A DNA stretch of 64,000 nucleotides from an uncultured Oscillibacter sp. (GTDB lineage Bacteria; Bacillota; Clostridia; Oscillospirales; Oscillospiraceae), in the NCBI RefSeq assembly GCF_900546705.1, contig NZ_URDP01000004.1, positions 1-64,000 on the forward strand, written 5' to 3'. The position numbers and the translations under genes are program-made. The notes beneath the pieces were generated by a model that did not search any database, had not been told where the DNA came from, and saw nothing but the letters and a program-made list of their open reading frames with translations. Shown in pieces: positions 42,101 through 49,909 of the stretch. Position 1 is the stretch's first letter. Every line of letters starts with the position of its first letter.

Positions 42101-42768
42101 CCATGGCGAGCATGGGCGCTCTCGTGGGCGATCACATGCCGCGTCCGTTCCGGCGAGGAAACTGCCTCCGGAGTAAGATAGATGGCCGGGCGGATCAGGC
42201 CGAAGAGGCAGGGAGAGGGAAGCCCCGATTCTATCAGATAGACAGGATATCTGCATCCATCTACCATGTAAGGTGTTTTTGCTTTACACAGCTTTTGCCA
42301 GAATCTCAGGTTGCAAACAAGGAACCAGAGTCCTGTCGCCGCCATACCGGCGTACCAGATGTACGGCAGCGCCGCGGCCAGGGTCAGTCTCTGCCGTACG
42401 ATGACCGGAAAGGTGTAATGTTCCGCGTCTGGCGTCTGTGCCGCCGGGCCAGCCTCGTCGGGTGCGTCCGCCTCCGGCTGCTGTGCTGGGACCTCTTCGG
42501 GTGCCGTGTCCGCTTCCGACGGCGTCCAGGTAAATACCGTCCGGTCCCCGAGGGCCTCCGCCCGGTCGGCCAGCTGCCGCTCCACGGGCTGCGCCGCCGT
42601 CAGTACGGAAAAGTCCGCCCCCGGCAAACTGAAGGGCACCAGCAGCCGCACCAGTACCAGTGCCCACAGGGCGTACTGAGCCCGGCGGGTGATACGGCTG
42701 CGGAAGGCCCACCGCAGCGCCAGCAGAACCAGGATCAACACCGAGGATGTGATCAAAATCTCTTTCAT
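39184..42768 (-). CDS. BlaR1-like M56 sensor-protease with a very large C-terminal domain
   Basis: 1194 residues. The N-terminal 340 residues are a BlaR1/MecR1-type M56 metalloprotease: helices at 1-20 and 34-50, zinc motif HESAH at 215-219 in HVIAHESAHARHGD, a further ligand region CELACDES at 255-262, and a last helix at about 321-342. The remaining 850 residues should be extracellular and are not a penicillin-binding sensor; an FG-GAP-like phrase MDLNGDGTDELTAATG occurs near 700. It probably senses a wall or antibiotic signal and triggers cleavage of the BlaI-type repressor encoded just upstream, with which it overlaps by ATGA. Confidence 0.85.
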   Translation of the reverse strand: MKEILITSSVLILVLLALRWAFRSRITRRAQYALWALVLVRLLVPFSLPGADFSVLTAAQPVERQLADRAEALGDRTVFTWTPSEADTAPEEVPAQQPEADAPDEAGPAAQTPDAEHYTFPVIVRQRLTLAAALPYIWYAGMAATGLWFLVCNLRFWQKLCKAKTPYMVDGCRYPVYLIESGLPSPCLFGLIRPAIYLTPEAVSSPERTRHVIAHESAHARHGDPLWSLLRCVCLSVYWFDPLVWIAAAVSKTDCELACDESAMASLGQAERIAYGRTLLALIPVRRGPSNPMLTATTMTADKRHLKERIVRIAENRQTRAAALFAVIALAAAVCAVTFTGAASGQNGPLTGDELAYFNEKFFNSDAKGMHIHNQFLTSLYERPEDIDLFELFYCGTGISEEVSDGELLLVGSLDENGAKICDTDKLPVADIDTVLLENTGLTLDKTSKIGMEHFQYLPEYETYYHTHGDTNYFHSVRITAGERQGDTIRLYYPDNFSRYPDYDWLCVTLAVQEDGSLWFVSNLPSEKPAIATVYPEGDPALTLSLEDAVPCVPVPVTVTHRQDDCADRGYGIRITTQGGAEYSFRPYRSTDGNVYAAVIYDSAVGRDGMMVWDAGSFFTYPEGCELDRLTIDSFSLFGYTGVVVSYEDYVTGSAETGGYKGTHYDYYAVSDDGALTFLFRAYGVEEPQAMDLNGDGTDELTAATGVTAQLLFQRDGEICEADVAALLETAWPEADFLEFNWWNFSRRCLELWGSVPFAGREEVGTAATAWRQVYFDGEKLLLYKDSTTYTDHVAEGIDVPDEVLSAARDKVRAYAQQFQNMAWNEDYTAIDASPEWDDWRITSLELVSTVPAYPELGLRIYALSFTLHTPIPERIMPAGGTWVDEDGWVGGMYVASPYLVFHTMTSSGPTLLESNFLGDVDSSSPVFEACVAQTILENDLLPPSQIRDMDLYYLFYNNQTTFLNLIGTYDAQEQEHAMQVLVACAVAMAGQEDGDLLELGLQNLAWNSTALTDAGRAAYERLLSEVERRAAVDAAAQAAVQSDYSPADVAFFGQTLTLDQDPMTYDERLAWCQGGWQETEESVAFRPEAYTEGNGCIAYWGNMVGVSPMGQAYKQLFLRFADGTEASLPLPQAQEAATAPPDTMLFLDDALVYIVSFDDQLLSQDGQTLLHLAGSYRYTVDLTNKTVSLVVVQ

Positions 42769-43142
42769 GCCTGCTCACCTCCCGCACGCTCCAAAATCGC
42801 CGTCAGCTCCGCAATGTCCGCCTCTGTCAGGGAGCGGCTGTCCACCAGACTGCTGACCATCAGCCCAAGGCTCCCGCCGTAGACCTTGCTCAAAAAGCTC
42901 TCCGTCTCCGCCAGGGCAGCGTCCTCCCGGGCAACGGCGGGGAAGTACTGCTTGGCCCGGCCGCCCTCCTCATAGCGGACGGCCCCCTTGGCCTCCAGCC
43001 GGGAGAGCATGGTGATGACCGTGTTCTTGCTCCACCCGGTCTCCGGGTGCAGCGCGGCGGTCAGCTCCATGATCGTGCGGGGGGACTGCTCCCACAGCCG
43101 GTTCATCAGCTTCCACTCACTGTCGGACAAATTGACCTGCAT
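42765..43142 (-). CDS. BlaI/MecI/CopY family repressor
   Basis: 125 residues. A winged-helix N-domain (VNLSDSEWKLMNRLWEQSPRT, GWSKNTVITMLSRLEAKGAV) and a C-terminal dimerisation and cleavage region are typical. The ATG at 43142 is preferred because AGGAGGTGA is eight bases before it; the ATG three codons earlier is too close. Two operator dyads lie at the promoter, so the pair is autoregulated. Confidence 0.93.
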   Translation of the reverse strand: MQVNLSDSEWKLMNRLWEQSPRTIMELTAALHPETGWSKNTVITMLSRLEAKGAVRYEEGGRAKQYFPAVAREDAALAETESFLSKVYGGSLGLMVSSLVDSRSLTEADIAELTAILERAGGEQA

Positions 43143-43161
43143 CTCATTCACCTCCTGTTTG

Positions 43162-43177
43162 GTATACGAATGTCTAC
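43162..43177 (-). promoter_or_regulatory. BlaI-type operator O2
   Basis: GTATACGAATGTCTAC is an imperfect 16-bp dyad downstream of the transcription start. It shares half-site sequence with O1. Confidence 0.72.
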
Positions 43178-43190
43178 CTTTTCTGATTTG

Positions 43191-43219
43191 ACTGTATCAA
43201 AGAGGTAGACATTTGTCAA
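43191..43219 (-). promoter_or_regulatory. Promoter of the BlaI-M56 operon
   Basis: On the minus strand TTGACA, 17 bases, TACAGT. The -35 lies inside operator O1. Confidence 0.85.
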
Positions 43220-43220
43220 C
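43205..43220 (-). promoter_or_regulatory. BlaI-type operator O1
   Basis: GTAGACATTTGTCAAC is a 16-bp dyad with the GACA-N2-TGTC core, similar in form to the TACA-N2-TGTA core of the BlaI/CopY family. It covers the -35. Confidence 0.75.
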
Positions 43221-43259
43221 CACAAATTCGTAACAAAACGGAAACGCCCGCTTTCCCGG

Positions 43260-43288
43260 TTGACCCGGCGGCGGTTTTGCCGTAAAAT
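43260..43288 (+). promoter_or_regulatory. Promoter of pcrA
   Basis: TTGACC, 17 bases, TAAAAT, about 30 bases upstream of the pcrA start; divergent from the BlaI promoter. Confidence 0.7.
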
Positions 43289-43320
43289 AGGCCTCGAGAC
43301 TTTAGAAATCTGGTGAACAT

Positions 43321-45813
43321 ATGACTGATTTTGAGCAGCGCTACATCGTGGCCCGGCGGGCCGTCATTGCCCGGGACTTCGCCCGGCTCAACCCCATGCA
43401 GCGTCAGGCGGCCATGACCACCGAGGGGCCCCTTTTGCTGCTGGCCGGGGCCGGAAGCGGCAAGACCACGGTGCTGATCCAGCGGGTATATAACCTCTTG
43501 ACCTATGGCCGGGGCAGTGATTGCGACGACGTGCCCTCCTGGGCCACGGAGGAGGACCTTGCGTTCCTGGAGTCCTACCCGGACCATCCGGACGAGGAGC
43601 AGCGGCGGCGTGCGGTGCGCCTTTGCGCCGTGGATGTGCCCCGTCCCTGGGAGATCATCGCCATCACCTTTACCAATAAGGCGGCAGGAGAGCTGAAGGA
43701 CCGTCTGGCCGCCCGGCTGGGCCCCCCGGCCAATGACGTGTGGGCCTCCACGTTCCACTCCGCCTGCGTGCGCATCCTGCGGCGGGACATCGACCGCATC
43801 GGCTTTGACAAGGACTTCACCATCTACGATACGGACGACGCCAAGCGGGTCATCAAGGACATTCTGAAAGAGCTGAACCTGGACGAAAAGGCCTTCAATC
43901 CCCGCAGTGTGCTCTCCGTCATCTCCGCCGCCAAGGACGCCTATCAGGGCCCCGAAGCATTTTCCAAGGCTCACAGCGGGGAAAACGACTGGAAGATGAG
44001 CCGCATCGCTAAGATCTACGAATCCTACGAGAAAAAGCTCCGCACCGCCAACGCCCTGGACTTTGACGACATCATTTTCCATACGGTGACGCTGCTGCGC
44101 CAGGAGCCGGAGGTGCTGGCCTACTATCAAAACAAGTTCCGCTATGTGCTGGTGGACGAGTATCAGGACACCAACCACCTCCAGTATCTGCTGACCGGGC
44201 TTTTGGCTGGTGGCCGGGAGAATTTGTGCGTGGTGGGCGATGACGACCAGTCCATCTACCGCTTCCGTGGCGCCAATATTGAAAACATCTTGAATTTTGA
44301 AAAGCACTATCCCGCCGCCCGCACCATCCGGCTGGAGCAGAACTACCGCTCCACCCAGAACATCCTGGACGCGGCCAACGCTGTCATCCGGAATAATGAG
44401 GGCCGCAAGGGAAAGACCCTCTGGACGGACAACGGCAGCGGCGAGAAGGTCACCGTCAAAACCAACTTCAACGAAGGGGACGAGGCCAACTTCGTGGCCG
44501 GAGACATTCTCATGGGCATCAACCGGGGCCGCAAGTTCCGGGATACGGCGGTGCTCTACCGGATGAACGCCCAGTCCAACGCCCTGGAATACGCCATGAA
44601 GCGCAACGGCATCCCTTATAAGGTGGTAGGCGGTATGAAGTTCTTCGACCGTGCGGAGGTCAAGGACATGCTGGCCTATCTGTGCGTACTCAATAACCCC
44701 ATGGATGATCTGCGTCTGCGGCGGATCATCAATGTGCCCGCCCGCAGCATCGGCGCCGCCACCGTGGACAAGGTAGCCACGCTGGCCCAGGCTCAGGGGG
44801 CGTCCCTTTACGAGATTCTCCGCAACGCCGACCTGTTCCCGGAGCTCAAAAGCGCCGCGTCCAAGCTTTTGAAGTTTGCCGACCTCATTGACGGACTGCG
44901 CCGGGCAGGCGGCGAGCTGGCATTGCCGGAGTTTTACGATGAAGTGCTGGAGCGCACGGGCTATGTCCGGGCCCTGGAGGAGAAAAACGATCTGGAGAGC
45001 CGTGGACGCATTGAAAACGTCCAGGAGCTCAAGTCCAACATCCAGGGCTTTTTGGATCAGGACCCGGAGGACCCCACCCTCGCCGGCTTTTTGAACGAGA
45101 TCGCCCTCTATACGGACCTGGACAGCGTGGAAGCCGGTGACGACTGCGTTACCATGATGACTGTCCACTCTGCCAAGGGACTGGAGTTCCCCGCGGTCTA
45201 CGTGGTAGGTATGGAGGAGGGGATTTTCCCCGGTGCCTCCGCCCAGTACGATCAGGAGGAGCTGGAGGAGGAGCGGCGGCTTTGCTACGTGGCCATGACC
45301 CGGGCCAAGGAAAAGCTCACCATGACCAACTGTCGGCAGCGTATGCTCTACGGCCGTACCAGCGCCAACCGGCCCTCCCGGTTTTTGGAGGAGATCCCGG
45401 AGGAGAATCGGGACTGGCTCAGCCGTCCCGTTCCCCGTGCCATGGAGCACGATGCCACGTTCGGCGGCGACCGCTGGGACGACGGCGGCTATGCCCCGGC
45501 CCGTCCTGCCCGGCCCTCCACAGGGATCTACACCTCCGGCGGCGCCCGGGAAAACAGCTCCGTCCGGTCTTACCGGGCTGCGCCCCAGCCTCAGCGCCGG
45601 CCCCTGGCCTCCGCAGGCAAAAGCGGGACTGCTCCCGCCGGTCTTTTGCAGCTGCAAAAGGGCGATATGGTGGAGCACACCGCCTTCGGCAAGGGCATGG
45701 TGCTGTCCCTGCGGCCCATGGGCGGAGACGCCCTGGTGGAAGTGGCCTTTGACCAGGTGGGCACCAAGAAGCTCATGCTCAAATCCGCCGGCGTCCATAT
45801 GAAGAAGCTGTAA
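43321..45813 (+). CDS. pcrA: ATP-dependent DNA helicase PcrA/UvrD type
   Basis: 830 residues, superfamily 1A. Motif I is LAGAGSGKTTVL, motif II VDEYQDTN, motif III GDDDQSIYRFRGA, and motif V TVHSAKGLEFPAVYVVGME; VAMTRAKEKL follows. The C-terminal tail has the PcrA tudor-like domain (GDMVEHTAFGKGMVLSL). A charged insertion of about 40 residues between motifs I and Ia (residues 62-105) is longer than in B. subtilis PcrA. It acts in nucleotide excision repair and in removing RecA or RNA polymerase. GGTGA precedes the ATG. Confidence 0.96.
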   Translation: MTDFEQRYIVARRAVIARDFARLNPMQRQAAMTTEGPLLLLAGAGSGKTTVLIQRVYNLLTYGRGSDCDDVPSWATEEDLAFLESYPDHPDEEQRRRAVRLCAVDVPRPWEIIAITFTNKAAGELKDRLAARLGPPANDVWASTFHSACVRILRRDIDRIGFDKDFTIYDTDDAKRVIKDILKELNLDEKAFNPRSVLSVISAAKDAYQGPEAFSKAHSGENDWKMSRIAKIYESYEKKLRTANALDFDDIIFHTVTLLRQEPEVLAYYQNKFRYVLVDEYQDTNHLQYLLTGLLAGGRENLCVVGDDDQSIYRFRGANIENILNFEKHYPAARTIRLEQNYRSTQNILDAANAVIRNNEGRKGKTLWTDNGSGEKVTVKTNFNEGDEANFVAGDILMGINRGRKFRDTAVLYRMNAQSNALEYAMKRNGIPYKVVGGMKFFDRAEVKDMLAYLCVLNNPMDDLRLRRIINVPARSIGAATVDKVATLAQAQGASLYEILRNADLFPELKSAASKLLKFADLIDGLRRAGGELALPEFYDEVLERTGYVRALEEKNDLESRGRIENVQELKSNIQGFLDQDPEDPTLAGFLNEIALYTDLDSVEAGDDCVTMMTVHSAKGLEFPAVYVVGMEEGIFPGASAQYDQEELEEERRLCYVAMTRAKEKLTMTNCRQRMLYGRTSANRPSRFLEEIPEENRDWLSRPVPRAMEHDATFGGDRWDDGGYAPARPARPSTGIYTSGGARENSSVRSYRAAPQPQRRPLASAGKSGTAPAGLLQLQKGDMVEHTAFGKGMVLSLRPMGGDALVEVAFDQVGTKKLMLKSAGVHMKKL

Positions 45814-45818
45814 CCAAT

Positions 45819-45859
45819 AAAAAGACTCCCGGAACCAACCATGGTTCCGGGAGTCTTTC
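45819..45859. terminator. Bidirectional terminator
   Basis: AAAGACTCCCGGAACC pairs with GGTTCCGGGAGTCTTT between pcrA and the converging transglutaminase gene. Confidence 0.92.
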
Positions 45860-45863
45860 TTCT

Positions 45864-46895
45864 CTATTCGCCGGGATACAGCTCGCCCTCGTTGGCCTCC
45901 TCCTGCCGGGGTTCTGCCTGGGGCAGCGTCTCCACGAACCGCACCTGAATGACTGCCTGGGGCCAGTTGAAAGAGACTGCCGCGTGCTTGCCCTTTCGGG
46001 CGGCCTCCCGCTCCAACAGAGCCGTCAGGTCCAGCAGCACCTGACGGGTGAGATACCCGCCCCGCCAGTGGAACACAAAGGGGAGCCCCTTGCGCAGGGG
46101 CATCTGACAGCGCTTCTGCACGTCCTCCATCCGGGTCAGGGAGAGCTTAACTTCCCGATAATAGCGCAGATCCTCGCCCGCGCATGCCGGGGCGGGGTAG
46201 AGCAGTGGCTGGTGGTCCCGGAACAGATACTCGTCTGTCAGGTTGAAGTAGTCATAGCGGATGATGCCGTCCCCGGAAAGGGAGAGGTCGAAGGTAGCGT
46301 CCAGGTGCCGCCGTCCGCCCGGCAGCGTGACGATATTCCAGGCGTGGCGGTATTTGACGCCCTGGTCCGGATTTTCCCGGGAAATCGCGATGACGCAGGG
46401 AAGTCCCAGGGCGTCGCAGAGGATCTTCACGGACTTGGCAATGCCCTCGCATACGCCCACGCCCTGGCCCAGGGGGCCGATGATCTCGTGGGAGTAAGGC
46501 TTTTTCAGCTTGTCGTAGTGCACATTGGTGCAGAGAAAATCGTGGATGTACCGCTCCTTTTCCAGCGGGGAAAGGGCGCGGGCCGGACGCGCCAGCTTCT
46601 CCACCCGGGCAGTGAGGGCCTTCTGATGCTCCTGGACCTTCTTTTTGTCAAAGAGGTACTCCGGCAAGAGCTCCACATTCTCCGCCCCGTGGGCATAGCG
46701 GTAAGAAAAACCGGTCACATAAAAGATCTCCGGGCAGTCCAGCCGCAGCTTGAAAAAGATATCGCTGAGAACCGCCCCGTCCAGCCGGGGTACGGAAAAC
46801 GATGGACGCAGGGCGGAGATCCCCGTTTTCATAGCGTGATAGGCAGTCTGGGCAGCCTTGTCCATCTGCCGGTAATAATAGGGTTCCAAAGTCAT
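45864..46895 (-). CDS. Transglutaminase-like cysteine-protease-fold protein
   Basis: 343 residues, cytosolic. The catalytic triad is visible as Cys in GVCEGIAKSVKIL, His in YRHAWNIVTL and Asp in RRHLDATFDLS. A helical N-terminal domain precedes it. Bacterial transglutaminase-core proteins act as proteases or amidases; the substrate is unknown. It is the last of a four-gene operon (mpg, HAD, pentapeptide, this gene), 11 bases after the pentapeptide gene. GAGAGGAAGGAG precedes the ATG. Confidence 0.88.
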   Translation of the reverse strand: MTLEPYYYRQMDKAAQTAYHAMKTGISALRPSFSVPRLDGAVLSDIFFKLRLDCPEIFYVTGFSYRYAHGAENVELLPEYLFDKKKVQEHQKALTARVEKLARPARALSPLEKERYIHDFLCTNVHYDKLKKPYSHEIIGPLGQGVGVCEGIAKSVKILCDALGLPCVIAISRENPDQGVKYRHAWNIVTLPGGRRHLDATFDLSLSGDGIIRYDYFNLTDEYLFRDHQPLLYPAPACAGEDLRYYREVKLSLTRMEDVQKRCQMPLRKGLPFVFHWRGGYLTRQVLLDLTALLEREAARKGKHAAVSFNWPQAVIQVRFVETLPQAEPRQEEANEGELYPGE

Positions 46896-46906
46896 GCTCC
46901 TTCCTC

Positions 46907-47515
46907 TCAGGGTACTACCCGGATGCCCAGTACCCTAGCCACTACGGCCGCCTGCTGGGCCGAGATGGCAGCGCCCTTGAGCTCGGCGCAGGAGGCAGAA
47001 AGTGCTACGCCGTCCAGCGTGCAGCGGCTCAGATCCAGGCCCCGGAAGCTGGTTTTGAACAGCTCCGCTCCAGTGAGATTGACCGAATCGAAGCTCAATT
47101 TGGAAAGCCGGCACTCTGAGAGAGCCGACTCTGTCAGGTCACAGTTTTTCAGGGTGCATTGGTCCAGCACGGCGGCATTCCAGTTGGCGTAGCGGGCCAG
47201 CGTATCCTCCAAAGCGCATCGGCGCAGACGCACACGCCTTAGATCTGCACCGTCCAGCTTGCTGCCCTCAATCCGGCAGTCCTGAAAAAACGTGCCCGGC
47301 AGACGGCATTCCGAAAAGCAGCACCCCGAAAAGAGACACTCATAAAAGGCGGCGCCGGTAAAATCGCAGTCCGTGAACGTGCAGCTCTGGAAGCGGCTCT
47401 TTCGTACTTCCAGCTCCGACCAGTCCTGACCGGTAAACTGGGCGTGAAGCAGCTCCAGATGGGAAACACGGCCCCCGTCCTTCTGGGCACGATCCAGCCA
47501 TGCCTGATCGATCAT
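46907..47515 (-). CDS. Pentapeptide repeat protein
   Basis: 202 residues. From about residue 32 to 180 it has pentapeptide-type repeats (FQSCTFTDCDFTGAAFYECL, LSECRLSKLSFDSVNLTGAE), which fold as a square beta-helix. Some family members mimic DNA and guard gyrase (Qnr, MfpA), others have no known role. Its location in an operon with the repair glycosylase gene is suggestive but not proof. Its ATG overlaps the HAD gene stop. Confidence 0.9.
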   Translation of the reverse strand: MIDQAWLDRAQKDGGRVSHLELLHAQFTGQDWSELEVRKSRFQSCTFTDCDFTGAAFYECLFSGCCFSECRLPGTFFQDCRIEGSKLDGADLRRVRLRRCALEDTLARYANWNAAVLDQCTLKNCDLTESALSECRLSKLSFDSVNLTGAELFKTSFRGLDLSRCTLDGVALSASCAELKGAAISAQQAAVVARVLGIRVVP

Positions 47516-48174
47516 CTGCTCCGCTCCTTTTGCCCGGGCGTCCAGAGAAGCTCCTCAAAGCTTTGGATATACACATCGCAGAACTGGCGCATCTGGTCCT
47601 CGTCATGGGCAAAAAACGCATCGTACACGCCCACCACCCGCATATGGGCTGCCCGGGCCCCCCGGCAGGCAGCGATGCTGTCGTCAAAAATCGTGCAGCG
47701 CTCCGGCTCCACACCCGCCAGCCGGGCCGCTTCCAGCCAGATCTCCGGTGCCTTTTTCTCCAGCCCCAGCTCCTGGGCAAAGGTAACCCGCTCAAAGTAT
47801 TTGGCGATATCCAGCCGTTCCAGCGACGCCCGGCAGTGGACCGGCAGAGCGCTGGTCACCACCGCCATACGGCGGCCCTCCGCCCGGCACTGCTTCAGAT
47901 AGGCCCGCACGCCGGGTTTGAGGGGTACGTGGGAATAGGTGTCCTTGGCCAGGTCCAGCCACTCGGCCATGATCTCCTCACAGCTTTCGGAAAGGCCGCA
48001 GTAGTCCTTGGTGAACTGGGCTGCCAGGGGGAAAATGGTATGGGCCACCCCCTCATAATAGGCGTGGGTATAGGGAAGGCCCCGCCGGGCCAAAAATGCC
48101 CGGTCCACCTCTTTCCAGACGCCGTTGGAGTCGATGAGCGTCCCGTCCAGATCAAAAAACAGCATGCTGTCCAT
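47512..48174 (-). CDS. HAD family hydrolase (phosphoglycolate phosphatase-like)
   Basis: 220 residues. Motif 1 is FFDLDGTLIDS with the nucleophile Asp, motif 2 VVTSALP, and motif 4 CTIFDDSIAACRGARAA. A helical C1 cap lies between. The substrate is unknown; beta-phosphoglucomutase and phosphoglycolate phosphatase relatives share this layout. The ATG at 48174 has GGAGGA six bases before it; the ATG at 48180 overlaps the mpg stop but touches that site. Confidence 0.88.
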   Translation of the reverse strand: MDSMLFFDLDGTLIDSNGVWKEVDRAFLARRGLPYTHAYYEGVAHTIFPLAAQFTKDYCGLSESCEEIMAEWLDLAKDTYSHVPLKPGVRAYLKQCRAEGRRMAVVTSALPVHCRASLERLDIAKYFERVTFAQELGLEKKAPEIWLEAARLAGVEPERCTIFDDSIAACRGARAAHMRVVGVYDAFFAHDEDQMRQFCDVYIQSFEELLWTPGQKERSR

Positions 48175-48176
48175 GT

Positions 48177-48797
48177 TCATTCCTCCGTTTCCAGCCAGAA
48201 CCGCCAAGGAAAGTCCTTCGCCTCCTGGGCATAGTCGACACCGATCCGCGGGCCGGTGCAGATTCGTTCCCGGGGCAGGGCGGGGCAGGGAAGCCCCAGG
48301 TCTGCGGGGGAGTCACACAAAAAAAGCGGCCCGTCCACTGTCAGGTCCATCCGGTTCTCCGCCCGGGTGACGGCCAGGGCCCGGCACAGCTTTCCGGGGC
48401 CGTTGAGCAGGTTTTTCTGCCGGGCCGCCGTCAAAGGCTTGTCCCCATAGCGAAGGCGCGCCATGGTATTGCCGCCGGATATCGCTTGGGCGCCCCGCAG
48501 CAGCACGGCGGCGGGCTCGCCCTCCGGTTCCGTGACGATATTGAGGCAGTCGTACATGCCGTAGATCAGGTAGACATACGCCCGGCCCGGCGGCTGAAAC
48601 AGAGCGTCTGTGCGGGCTGTGCGGCGGTAGTTGTAGGCGTGGCACGCCTTGTCGCACCGGCCCACATAGGCCTCCGTCTCCGTCAGACGGCACACCAGCG
48701 TCTGGCCGTCAATCCGCCGTACCAGATATTTGCCCAGCAGACGCCGGGCAATGTCCACGGTATCGCCCAGATAGAATCCCTGCGAAAGTATTGCCAT
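48177..48797 (-). CDS. mpg: 3-methyladenine DNA glycosylase (AAG/Mpg family)
   Basis: 206 residues. Features are ARRLLGKYLVRRIDG, the active-site region VCRLTETEAYVGRCDKACHA with the catalytic Glu, then GRAYVYLIYGMYDCLNIVTEPEG, and a C-terminal GPRIGVDYA. It removes alkylated purines and hypoxanthine. It is the first gene of the four-gene operon. No LexA box was seen upstream. Confidence 0.95.
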   Translation of the reverse strand: MAILSQGFYLGDTVDIARRLLGKYLVRRIDGQTLVCRLTETEAYVGRCDKACHAYNYRRTARTDALFQPPGRAYVYLIYGMYDCLNIVTEPEGEPAAVLLRGAQAISGGNTMARLRYGDKPLTAARQKNLLNGPGKLCRALAVTRAENRMDLTVDGPLFLCDSPADLGLPCPALPRERICTGPRIGVDYAQEAKDFPWRFWLETEE

Positions 48798-48874
48798 TTT
48801 CTCACCCCGGTGTTACAATACCAAAATGTTGCAATAAAGAAGTATACCATGGAACCAGGAGCGGAGCAAGTCAT

Positions 48875-49804
48875 ATGAAAGTGAACCGGATTCGTCAAAA
48901 TGTATTTCCTGTTCTGGCCGCGCTGATCTGGGGCACGGCGTTCGTGGCCCAGAGTGTGGGTGCGGACTACGTACAGCCCTTTACCTTCAACGCCGCCCGT
49001 GCGGCCATTGCCTTTGTTTTTCTCTTTTGCCTGTGCGCAGTGCTGCGGATGCGCCGCCGCCGGGACTTCGGCGGCCAGGCGCAGCCCCGTCCCACCGCCC
49101 GGCGGGATCTGGCCCTGGGCGGCCTCTGCTGCGGCACGGCGCTGACGGTGGCCACGAACCTCCAGCAAAAAGGACTGGAGACCACCACCTCCGGAAAGGC
49201 CGGCTTCATCACCGCCCTTTATATTGTGCTGGTGCCCATTGCCGGCATCTTTTTGAAAAAGCGTCCGCCCAAGACCATCTGGATCAGTGTGGTGCTGGCC
49301 GTGGCGGGACTCTACTGCCTGTGCGTGACGGAGGGCTTCTCCATCACCCGGGGGGACTTCTACATTCTGCTGTGCGCGTTTTGCTTTACCGCCCACATTC
49401 TGGTCATTGACCACTTTACCCAGAAGGTGGACGGGGTGGAGCTCTCCTGCGTACAGTTCCTGGTGTCGGCCATCTTGTCCTCTGCAGGCATGCTGGCCTT
49501 TGAGACGCCCTCTCTCGCGGGGCTGCGGGCGTGTATCTTCCCGCTTTTGTATGTGGGTGTGTTCTCCAGCGGCGTGGCTTACACGCTTCAGATCCTGGCC
49601 CAGAAGGATTCCGATCCCACGGTGGTGTCGCTGCTGTTGAGTCTGGAGTCCGTATTTGCCACCCTGGCGGGCGCTGTGATCTTGAAAGATCAGATGAGCG
49701 GACGGGAGTACTTCGGCTGTGTGCTGGTGCTCATCGCCGTGCTGCTGGCCCAGATTCCCGTACCCGCGAAAAAAGACGCAGCGGCCGGTACCGGCGCGGT
49801 TTAA
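48875..49804 (+). CDS. DMT/EamA family transporter
   Basis: 309 residues, ten membrane helices in two EamA halves. The first half starts FPVLAALIWGTAFVAQSVGADYV; the second has CFTAHILVIDHFTQKVDGVEL and LSLESVFATLAGAVILKDQ, a typical last-helix signature. The substrate is unknown, perhaps an amino acid or metabolite exporter. AGGAGCGGAG precedes the ATG. It is monocistronic with a terminator and divergent from mpg. Confidence 0.93.
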   Translation: MKVNRIRQNVFPVLAALIWGTAFVAQSVGADYVQPFTFNAARAAIAFVFLFCLCAVLRMRRRRDFGGQAQPRPTARRDLALGGLCCGTALTVATNLQQKGLETTTSGKAGFITALYIVLVPIAGIFLKKRPPKTIWISVVLAVAGLYCLCVTEGFSITRGDFYILLCAFCFTAHILVIDHFTQKVDGVELSCVQFLVSAILSSAGMLAFETPSLAGLRACIFPLLYVGVFSSGVAYTLQILAQKDSDPTVVSLLLSLESVFATLAGAVILKDQMSGREYFGCVLVLIAVLLAQIPVPAKKDAAAGTGAV

Positions 49805-49808
49805 CAGG

Positions 49809-49845
49809 AAAAGGAGAAGCGCCTGACGCTTCTCCTTCTTTTTTG
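49809..49845 (+). terminator. Terminator of the DMT transporter gene
   Basis: AAGGAGAAGCG pairs with CGCTTCTCCTT and is followed by CTTTTTT. Confidence 0.9.
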
Positions 49846-49875
49846 TTGGACAACGGTTGCGCTTTATGGTATACT
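49846..49875 (+). promoter_or_regulatory. Promoter of the WecG/TagA-tmk operon
   Basis: TTGGAC, 18 bases, TATACT with a TGG extension before the -10. It begins immediately after the preceding terminator. Confidence 0.75.
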
Positions 49876-49909
49876 CTTAAACTGTATGACTCTGTAATGA
49901 GGTGATTTT

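Noticed and set aside
39000..43200. Beta-lactam resistance locus
   Set aside because: BlaI and BlaR-like genes are present, but the sensor lacks a penicillin-binding domain and no beta-lactamase is adjacent.
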